From positions 1 through 10,156 of the forward strand of contig DMMN01000202.1 in NCBI GenBank assembly GCA_003453835.1: a stretch of 10,156 nucleotides of DNA. The letters run 5' to 3'. Below are positions 1-5,808 of this stretch, piece after piece (the stretch's first letter is position 1; each line of letters starts with the position of its first letter). Origin of the DNA: Bacteroidota bacterium (GTDB lineage Bacteria; Bacteroidota; Ignavibacteria; UBA10030). The position numbers were made by a program, and so were the translations under genes. The notes below the pieces were generated by a model that saw only the letters and a program-made list of their open reading frames with translations, ran no database searches and was not told the DNA's origin.

Positions 1-48
1 GTGTACCGCATCACCAATCCCTTCGGCAGCCATATCTGTCTGATCTGA
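1..48 (+). CDS. Possible C-terminal end of an upstream gene (partial)
   Basis: Reading from base 1 gives 15 codons (VYRITNPFGSHICLI) followed by TGA at 46-48. The piece is too short to identify. It is offered only because the reading frame is open from the window edge and stops about 130 bases before uxuA, where a preceding operon gene would end. The third frame is also open (to about base 95), so the frame choice is uncertain. Confidence 0.3.
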   Translation: MYRITNPFGSHICLI

Positions 49-157
49 ACATTCATGGAGTCCTTGGGAGGAGTACACTTGAACGCATGAAGTGAATGGG
101 CGGGGCTTCAGATGAAAACATTGTTCGTTTCAGCACGGTAAGAGGAAGGATGACCTG

Positions 158-165
158 AAGGAGGG
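158..165 (+). promoter_or_regulatory. Ribosome binding site of uxuA
   Basis: AAGGAGGG lies 10 bases before the GTG at 176. It is the only strong Shine-Dalgarno match near the conserved N-terminus of the protein and so supports the GTG start, although the spacing is at the long end of normal. Confidence 0.6.
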
Positions 166-175
166 TTAGCCGCAA

Positions 176-1366
176 GTGGCATTCGAACAAACTTGGAGAT
201 GGTTTGGTCCGAAGGATCCAATCACGCTCAAACAAATAAAACAGACGGGCGCTGTCGGAATCGTTACGGCATTGCATCATCTCCCGATTGGTGAAACATG
301 GTCGACGGACGAAATCCTCAAGAGAAAACGGGAGATAGAATCGGAAGGATTACGATGGTCCGTGGCTGAGAGTGTCCCGATACATGATGACATAAAAAGG
401 CATTTGGGCAGCTATCGACAATTCATCCTAAACTGCAAGGAATCAATTAGAAATCTTGGTCGCTGCGGCATCGATACCGTTTGCTACAACTTCATGCCGG
501 TGCTCGACTGGTCGCGCACCGATCTCGAGTTCGTCTTCGAAGACGGATCGATTACGACAAAGTTCGAAGCACATGTGCTTGCGGCTTTTGATCTCTTCAT
601 TCTCGGGCGTCGTGGTGCGGACAAATGCTATAACGAACGAGTCATGAGGAAGGCACAACAGTACTATGAGAGTCTGAGCGAAAGGCGGAAAGAAGATGTC
701 GCTCAAACCATCCTGCTCGGTTTTCCGGGTTCGCTGGAAGCCCACACTCTGGAAACATTTCGCGCGGCTCTACGTGCGTACAACGGGATTGGCGATGCCG
801 AGTTCCGTGAGAATCTGTACAACTTCATACGTGAGATAACACCAGTCGCAGAGGAATCCAGCGTGGTGATGGCGATTCATCCTGACGATCCCCCGTGGCC
901 ATTGTTCGATTTGCCGCGCGTTGTGAGCAAGAGAGAGGATGTTGAGCAACTGCTGCAGGCGGTCGATTCGCCTGCGAACGGAATAACTCTCTGTACAGGT
1001 TCACTTGGAGCCGGAGCCCAAAACAACCTTGTCGAGATGACAGAAAATTTCGCGGAGAGAATTAATTTCGTTCACTTACGAAACGTCACGAGAGCGCCGA
1101 ATGGTGATTTCGTCGAAGGAAATCATCTGGATGGTGATGTGGATATGTACGGTGTTGTGAGAGCGCTTCTTGTCGAGCAGGAACGTCGTGAGGCTGAGAA
1201 AGGAGAAGTGAGGAGGATGCCGATGCGCCCAGACCACGGCCATCTCATGTTGGCTGACCGACACAGGGAGAATATCTATCCCGGCTATTCGTTATTTGGT
1301 AGAATGAGAGGGCTCGCCGAACTGCGGGGACTGGAGCTGGGAATCAGGCGTTCTCTAGGATTTTGA
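176..1366 (+). CDS. uxuA: Mannonate dehydratase UxuA
   Basis: This cytoplasmic enzyme removes water from D-mannonate to give 2-keto-3-deoxy-D-gluconate, the step that joins the glucuronate branch to the KDG route of hexuronate breakdown. The 396 residues match the length of E. coli UxuA and follow it closely from the first residues (EQTWRWFGPKDPITL, TALHHLPIGE, CGIDTVCYNFMPVLDWSRTDL). The metal and active-site motifs of this xylose-isomerase-like TIM barrel are present: HPDDPP (His235), CTGS (Cys273), FVHLR (His300) and RPDHGH (Asp353, His354). In characterised mannonate dehydratases these positions bind Mn2+ or act in catalysis. The GTG start at 176 is chosen because homology begins at residue 4 and a Shine-Dalgarno sequence precedes it. 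The gene is complete with no missing catalytic residue. It is followed by a long gap, so it may end its transcript before the transporter. Confidence 0.96.
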   Translation: MAFEQTWRWFGPKDPITLKQIKQTGAVGIVTALHHLPIGETWSTDEILKRKREIESEGLRWSVAESVPIHDDIKRHLGSYRQFILNCKESIRNLGRCGIDTVCYNFMPVLDWSRTDLEFVFEDGSITTKFEAHVLAAFDLFILGRRGADKCYNERVMRKAQQYYESLSERRKEDVAQTILLGFPGSLEAHTLETFRAALRAYNGIGDAEFRENLYNFIREITPVAEESSVVMAIHPDDPPWPLFDLPRVVSKREDVEQLLQAVDSPANGITLCTGSLGAGAQNNLVEMTENFAERINFVHLRNVTRAPNGDFVEGNHLDGDVDMYGVVRALLVEQERREAEKGEVRRMPMRPDHGHLMLADRHRENIYPGYSLFGRMRGLAELRGLELGIRRSLGF

Positions 1367-1602
1367 GAGCCCTCACGCGATCACAAAAATGTGGAACATG
1401 CTCTGGAGATCTCTCCACGAGAGAACTCAGCTAGACGGCTAGTCGCCGGTTGCCCTCCAATACTGGTGAAGCGGGTTCTTCCCTCACTCTTGCCGCCAAC
1501 AGGTTCTTCCTATCCCCTTCTATCTGCCAACTCCAAAAGACCGGATCGTTTCTATAAAACAAGAAAGCCCCCACGCGTCCCACCCGCGCGGATTTTTTTC
1601 AC
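1367..1602. other. Intergenic region after uxuA, no gene supported
   Basis: This is the first part of a 557-base gap. Bases 1404-1424 can form two mutually exclusive hairpins: TGGAG (1404-1408) with CTCCA (1413-1417), or TCTCTC (1410-1415) with GAGAGA (1419-1424) around a CAC loop. Neither has a U-tract. The 9-mer GGTTCTTCC occurs twice (1474-1482 and 1502-1510). The open frame at 1391-1606 has no ribosome binding site, and its product is rich in Pro, Arg and Ser with no recognisable domain, so it is not called a gene. Confidence 0.5.
1574..1599 (+). terminator. Weak Rho-independent terminator candidate
   Basis: CGCG at 1574-1577 can pair with CGCG at 1587-1590, with a possible T-G pair inside, and seven T residues follow at 1593-1599. 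The stem is short (4-5 pairs), so this is tentative. It sits about 210 bases after uxuA and immediately before the promoter candidate of the symporter gene, a sensible place for a transcript boundary. Confidence 0.35.
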
Positions 1603-1631
1603 TTGACAAAAAGGGTAGATATCAACATTTT
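1603..1631 (+). promoter_or_regulatory. Promoter candidate for the symporter gene
   Basis: A perfect TTGACA (1603-1608) is followed after 17 bases by CATTTT (1626-1631), a poor match to TATAAT. The -10 side continues as ATTTTG, which partly resembles the TAnnTTTG element of Bacteroidota promoters. The region is locally AT-rich in an otherwise GC-balanced sequence. Transcription from here would give a leader of roughly 290 bases before the symporter. Confidence 0.4.
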
Positions 1632-1637
1632 GGGCGT

Positions 1638-1658
1638 CGATAAAGTAAACGATAAAGT
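1638..1658 (+). repeat. Direct repeat CGATAAAGT x2, possible regulator site
   Basis: CGATAAAGT occurs at 1638-1646 and again at 1650-1658, separated by AAA, giving a 12-base period. It lies just downstream of the promoter candidate, where a repressor could block initiation. No known operator consensus (KdgR, UxuR/ExuR, AraR) is matched, so a regulatory role is inferred from position and repetition only. Confidence 0.35.
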
Positions 1659-1671
1659 GTGTGCGGATTAA

Positions 1672-1850
1672 TCCTCAACGGATCAAGAATGTGAGGACGA
1701 GATAGCTCCGTCGTTGCCGAAGCGAACACCCACCTTTGGTGAGGAGGCCACATCCCCGCTTTCAACAATATCCGGCGCCGGGATTGGAGAATCGGGTCAA
1801 CGTACTATTCATTCTGATGGTGCGACCCATAGAAAGGATCGGTGTCATCC
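1672..1850 (+). promoter_or_regulatory. Structured 5' leader candidate of the symporter mRNA
   Basis: Several short inverted repeats follow one another: TCCTCA (1672-1677) with TGAGGA (1692-1697); a CACC-TTT-GGTG hairpin near 1732-1742; the 10-base palindrome CCGGCGCCGG (1772-1781); GGGTC (1794-1798) with GACCC (1824-1828); and GGAT (1836-1839) with ATCC (1847-1850). No convincing open frame is present between 1603 and 1923. I recognise no known riboswitch consensus. Such short stems can occur by chance, so the call is tentative. Confidence 0.25.
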
Positions 1851-1911
1851 CCTTCCATTGTTCTGAGATCGGAAGAGTCCTCCTATCGACTCACCTGTGC
1901 TGCACTTTATG

Positions 1912-1917
1912 AAAGGA
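1912..1917 (+). promoter_or_regulatory. Ribosome binding site deciding the symporter start
   Basis: AAAGGA ends six bases before the ATG at 1924. The upstream in-frame starts at 1897 (GTG) and 1909 (ATG) have no Shine-Dalgarno sequence, so 1924 is preferred. Confidence 0.7.
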
Positions 1918-1923
1918 CCTCCC

Positions 1924-3678
1924 ATGTCCCCCCTCCAAACAGTAGACTGGTTAATCATAGCAGCCTACTTCGCCATCATCCTTGGGCTCGCTTGGTGGAT
2001 CATTAGAAAACGACAGAACACTACGGCGGACTACTTTCTAGCCGGGCGTCATCTCGGTTGGTTCATTGTTGGCGCTTCTATTTTTGCTTCAAATATCGGT
2101 TCCGAGCATCTTGTCGGCCTGGCGGGCTCCGGTGCGACGGATGGCGTAGCCATGGCGCATTATGAGTTACACGCATGGTGCCTCCTCGTTCTCGGATGGA
2201 TCATGGTTCCGTTCTACATGAGGTCGAAGATCTTCACCATGCCCGAGTTTCTTGAACGGCGATTTTCTCCACAAGCACGGACGGTCCTCTCCGGAATCTC
2301 ACTGATCGCCTATGTGCTGACAAAGATCGCCGTCGGTGTATTTGCCGGGGGAGTCGTCTTTGCTGTTCTCCTTCCCGACATAAACTTCTTGGGGATGGAC
2401 AGCTTCTGGGTCGGCTCTATCCTCGTCATCATCATCACCGGTCTCTACACGGTCCTCGGTGGAATGAGCGCCGTTGCCTACACGGAGGCCTTGCAGACGA
2501 TCGTGTTGGTAGTCGGTTCGGCGCTCGTCACGATTTTTGGCTTGTCATATCTCGGTGGGTGGTCCGAACTTCGATCTATCGCGGGTTCGGAGATGTTCAA
2601 TCTCTGGAAGCCGCTGGTGCCTGAAGGCGTCGAAGGGACATGGGCGCCGGTCAAAGAAGCCGGTAAGATGGCATGGTATTTCAACGACAACTATCCGTGG
2701 CTGGGCATGCTCTTCTGCGCCCCGATCATCGGGTTGTGGTACTGGTGCACGGACCAGTACATCGTTCAACGTGCGTTGTCGGCACCAAATGAAACCGAAG
2801 CCCGGCGTGGCTCCATTATGGCGGCGTGTTTCAAACTTTTACCCGTATTCATTTTCATCATCCCGGGCATGATCTGCTATGCGCTCGCGGTGAGCGGAAG
2901 AGTGCCAGTTCTCCAACAAGAACTGCTTGGTTCGGATGGCCTGGTCATCCGCGACAATGCACAGCAAGCGTTTCCATTGATGGTCGCTCACGTGTTGCCG
3001 GTCGGTGTACGAGGGATGGTCGTCGCCGGGTTGCTTGCCGCACTGATGAGTTCCCTTGCGGGTGTGTTCAATGCATGCTCAACGCTGTTCACAATCGACT
3101 TCTATTCCCGCCTGAAGCCAAACGTCTCTCAAGAAAGGCTTGTTTGGGTCGGAAGAATCGCCACGGCAGTGATGGTTCTCATCGGACTCATGTGGCTTCC
3201 CGTCATTCGAGGGGGGAAAGGATTGTACGATTATCTGCAGGGTGTTCAGGCATATTTAGCGCCGCCGATCTTCGTCGTCTTCTTCGCCGGAGTCTTCCAT
3301 AAGCGCTTGAATGCCAAGGGATGTCTCGCCGCCTTGTACACAGGATTGGCTCTCGGCATCATGCGCCTGGCAATCGATACGCCGGTCAAACTTGCAACCG
3401 ACTTCCGCTACGCAGAAGGCTCATTCCTCTGGATCGTGAATAACGTCTTCTTCCAGTACTATAGTCTGATGATCTTCCTCGTTTCGCTGGCAGTGATGTT
3501 CATTGTAAGTTATCTCACCGAGGCGCCCTCGTACGAACAGATCACAGGACTGACGTACGGCACGATAACGGATGAGCACAGAAGAACATCGAGGGCGAGC
3601 TGGAACAAGTGGGATGTCGTGTCATCCGCAACCGTCGTGGTGTTGATTCTGGTGGCGTATATCACCTTCGTTGGCTGA
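1924..3678 (+). CDS. Na+/solute symporter, SSS family, SGLT type
   Basis: This inner-membrane protein of 584 residues has about 14 hydrophobic segments and should couple sugar or sugar-acid entry to Na+. It follows the glucose/galactose symporters (human SGLT1, Vibrio vSGLT): ASNIGSEHLVGLAGSG near residue 55, GLYTVLGGMSAVAYTEALQT near 173, WYWCTDQYIVQRALSA near 272, LMSSLAGVFNACSTLFTIDFY near 374 and DYLQGVQAYLAPP near 436. Residues aligned with the SGLT1 sugar site are kept: Asn57, His62, Glu81, Tyr273, Trp274, Lys304, Gln439. Ser376 and Ser377 match two serines of the Na2 sodium site, while Ala373 replaces a third SGLT1 serine there. The start at 1924 gives an N-terminus that begins directly before the first membrane segment. 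Its position between uxuA and a pectate lyase suggests uptake of a uronate or pectin-derived sugar, but the conserved site would also fit a neutral hexose. Confidence 0.93.
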   Translation: MSPLQTVDWLIIAAYFAIILGLAWWIIRKRQNTTADYFLAGRHLGWFIVGASIFASNIGSEHLVGLAGSGATDGVAMAHYELHAWCLLVLGWIMVPFYMRSKIFTMPEFLERRFSPQARTVLSGISLIAYVLTKIAVGVFAGGVVFAVLLPDINFLGMDSFWVGSILVIIITGLYTVLGGMSAVAYTEALQTIVLVVGSALVTIFGLSYLGGWSELRSIAGSEMFNLWKPLVPEGVEGTWAPVKEAGKMAWYFNDNYPWLGMLFCAPIIGLWYWCTDQYIVQRALSAPNETEARRGSIMAACFKLLPVFIFIIPGMICYALAVSGRVPVLQQELLGSDGLVIRDNAQQAFPLMVAHVLPVGVRGMVVAGLLAALMSSLAGVFNACSTLFTIDFYSRLKPNVSQERLVWVGRIATAVMVLIGLMWLPVIRGGKGLYDYLQGVQAYLAPPIFVVFFAGVFHKRLNAKGCLAALYTGLALGIMRLAIDTPVKLATDFRYAEGSFLWIVNNVFFQYYSLMIFLVSLAVMFIVSYLTEAPSYEQITGLTYGTITDEHRRTSRASWNKWDVVSSATVVVLILVAYITFVG

Positions 3679-3854
3679 TCGGGGGGAGGCTGGAGATCCA
3701 AACGGAGTGCATGAACGTGAATAACCGTGCGCGCAGGAATTCATCATGCAGAGAAACGAACTGGGATGCAGGGCGGATGACAGAATCAACGCCGCGAGCT
3801 TCAGCAACATGAACCGGATCGGCCGAAGTTGAAAGAAAAGTTGGGGAGAAGCAT

Positions 3855-5648
3855 TTGCAGCCTAATTCATGTCCCCTGGAAGGATGCTTTCACTGGTGTT
3901 ATGACGAGCCGCGGAGGTACGTGCACAAAGCAGTTCTGCAAATTGTAAGATTGATTGTTTCGCTGGTTCCGGTGGCCGAAGTGGTATTCTCCCAGACTCC
4001 GGCTTTTCCGGGGGCGGAAGGCGGCGGAATGTACACGCGTGGCGGTCGAGGGGGAAGGGTCTTGGAAGTGACAAGTCTTGCCGATGACGGCTCGAGCGGA
4101 ACGCTTCGTTGGGCCGTCAATCAAAGCGGTGCACGAACAGTGGTGTTCCGCATCTCCGGCACAATTCTTCTCACCAATCGGTTAGTGATCACGAGAGATT
4201 CCATCACCATCGCCGGACAAACCGCTCCGGGGGATGGAATCTGCCTTCGCAAGTTTCCCCTGGAAGTGAGCGCCAACCAGGTAATCATACGATACATCCG
4301 CTGTCGTCTTGGCGACGAGTCGACCTCGGAATACGACGCGCTCAGTTCCTACACAAACTCGCTCACGGGCTTCAAGCGGAATATCATCATCGATCATTGT
4401 TCGGTGAGCTGGGGCATCGATGAGACGCTCACGGCCTACGGTAATGATTCCACCACCGTGCAATGGTGTATCATCAGCGAGAGCCTGTACCATTCCCGCC
4501 ACTCCAAAGGAAACCATGGATACGGCGGTATCTGGGGTGGAAGAAGTCGCGCATCCTTTCATCATAATCTGCTCGCCCATCATTCCAGCCGGAATCCACG
4601 GCTCTCGGGCTCAACCACAACCGTCCCGACATTCAACATCGATCTGCGGAACAATGTCATCTACAATTGGGGATTCAACAGCGCATACGGCGGCGAGGGG
4701 GGCACCGGGAATTTTGTGAACAATTACTACAAGCCGGGTCCGGCAACGAAGAGCGGTGTAAGATCAAGGATCTTTCAACCCTCCGATACGCTCGGTCGCT
4801 GGTATATCAACGGAAATGTGGTGGAAGGAAACGTGGCGGTCACGGCCGACAACTGGGCAGGAGGCGTGAACCCGGATATCGTTCCAAAGGACATCAACAG
4901 TGTCAAAGCGACGACCCCGTTCCCCTTCATCACAGTGACCACGCACACGCCACAGCAGGCGTTCGAACTCGTGCTGCAACACGGCGGGGCCTCCGCCCCG
5001 AAGCGCGACACCGTTGACGGAAGGATCGTGCACGAGACCCGTACCGGAACGGTCACGTACGGAGGGCATGGCGATTCCTCCTATGCCGTGATGCAACGAC
5101 TCGATACAAGCAAAGTTTACGGTATCATTGATGCCCCGACCGATGTGGGCGGATGGCCTGTGCTCAACAGCTTGCCTGCGCCGACGGATACCGATCACGA
5201 TGGCATGCCCGACGCGTGGGAAGCCGGCGTCGGCCTTGATCCCAATAATGCATCCGACCGGAACCATGTGGATTCAAACGGATACACGATGCTCGAGAAT
5301 TATCTCACCAGCCTTGTAAGACAGTATTCCCCCGTGACTGAGGCGCCGCGCGAGATTTCTGCACCGCGTGGTTTCGCACTGGAACAAAACTATCCCAATC
5401 CGTTCAATCCGACGACAACTGTTCGTTATCATCTATCGGAGAACAGCTTCGTTACCGTGAAGATCTTTGATATTCTTGGAAGAGAAGTCGCAACGCTTGC
5501 CAACGGACTACAAGTAGGTGGAACGTATGCGATCCAGTGGGATGGTGCGGGAATGCCCAGCGGTGTTTACCTCTGTCGCCTCAAGAGCGCGTCGACCGAG
5601 TCAACAAACACTTACATTGAGGCGAAGAAAATGCTGCTGACGAGATGA
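3855..5648 (+). CDS. Secreted pectate lyase-like protein with T9SS sorting domain
   Basis: This is probably a PL1-type right-handed beta-helix lyase that cuts polygalacturonate by beta-elimination outside the cell. Order of parts: signal peptide ending near VVFSQ (residue 47); mature start TPAFPGAEGGG typical of the family; beta-helix about 60-435 with IIIDHCSVSWGIDET (Asp180, Asp189 likely Ca-binding) and SSRNPRLSG (Arg246/Arg249, likely catalytic Arg); a Ca-binding type motif DTDHDGMPDAWE at 445-456; and a C-terminal type IX sorting domain about 503-597 containing QNYPNPFNPTTT and ending KKMLLTR. The start is unsettled. TTG at 3855 has GGGGAG at a good distance but gives a long n-region. 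GTG at 3921 has GGAGG only three bases away but gives a conventional signal peptide. It lies 176 bases after the symporter with no clear terminator between. Substrate specificity is not proven. Confidence 0.88.
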   Translation: MQPNSCPLEGCFHWCYDEPRRYVHKAVLQIVRLIVSLVPVAEVVFSQTPAFPGAEGGGMYTRGGRGGRVLEVTSLADDGSSGTLRWAVNQSGARTVVFRISGTILLTNRLVITRDSITIAGQTAPGDGICLRKFPLEVSANQVIIRYIRCRLGDESTSEYDALSSYTNSLTGFKRNIIIDHCSVSWGIDETLTAYGNDSTTVQWCIISESLYHSRHSKGNHGYGGIWGGRSRASFHHNLLAHHSSRNPRLSGSTTTVPTFNIDLRNNVIYNWGFNSAYGGEGGTGNFVNNYYKPGPATKSGVRSRIFQPSDTLGRWYINGNVVEGNVAVTADNWAGGVNPDIVPKDINSVKATTPFPFITVTTHTPQQAFELVLQHGGASAPKRDTVDGRIVHETRTGTVTYGGHGDSSYAVMQRLDTSKVYGIIDAPTDVGGWPVLNSLPAPTDTDHDGMPDAWEAGVGLDPNNASDRNHVDSNGYTMLENYLTSLVRQYSPVTEAPREISAPRGFALEQNYPNPFNPTTTVRYHLSENSFVTVKIFDILGREVATLANGLQVGGTYAIQWDGAGMPSGVYLCRLKSASTESTNTYIEAKKMLLTR

Positions 5649-5680
5649 GGATTGTCCCTAGGTTCAGTATCCGTGTCAAT

Positions 5681-5720
5681 CCCTGCCCGCCAGCTGCCGC
5701 AGGCTGGCAGGCGGGCGAGC
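5681..5720. repeat. GC-rich palindromic intergenic element
   Basis: GCCCGCC (5685-5691) pairs perfectly with GGCGGGC (5710-5716). Inside, TGCC (5695-5698) can pair with GGCA (5706-5709), leaving a three-base bulge (AGC) on the left arm. No U-tract follows, so it is not a standard terminator. Its form resembles short GC-rich palindromic elements dispersed between genes in many bacteria. It may also protect or attenuate the mRNA between the lyase and the receptor. Only one copy is in this window. Confidence 0.6.
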
Positions 5721-5797
5721 GTGGTCAAATAGCTGAGTAGTTACTGCAGTTGCATATCAAGATCCATTAAGAAAGCAGATACCTGACGTTAAGCACC

Positions 5798-5804
5798 AAG
5801 GAGG
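5798..5804 (+). promoter_or_regulatory. Strong ribosome binding site of the TonB receptor gene
   Basis: AAGGAGG ends four bases before ATG 5809 and seven bases before the adjacent ATG 5812. The spacing slightly favours the second ATG, which would shorten the protein by one residue. Confidence 0.8.
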
Positions 5805-5808
5805 CCAA

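Noticed and set aside
1391..1606. Open frame of 71 codons between uxuA and the symporter
   Set aside because: It starts at GTG without a ribosome binding site, has a low-complexity Pro/Arg/Ser composition, and runs through the terminator candidate and into the promoter candidate.
1772..1781. Perfect palindrome CCGGCGCCGG as a stand-alone protein binding site
   Set aside because: Ten-base GC palindromes are not rare, and it has no spaced arms. It is kept only as part of the leader description.
1866..1877. A 12-base match to the start of the Illumina adapter (AGATCGGAAGAG) in the symporter leader
   Set aside because: The match stops after 12 bases (T instead of C next), and the sequence runs on into the symporter ribosome binding site and start. 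A chance match is the simplest explanation, though a read check across it would be easy.
2826..3302. Plus-strand open frame of 158 codons in another frame within the symporter
   Set aside because: It overlaps conserved SGLT motifs, and its product is rich in Arg, Ser and Cys as expected of an out-of-frame reading.
3609..3812. Small open frame spanning the end of the symporter and the following gap
   Set aside because: It begins inside the symporter in another frame, and its product has no domain. The inner ATG at 3711 has no convincing ribosome binding site.
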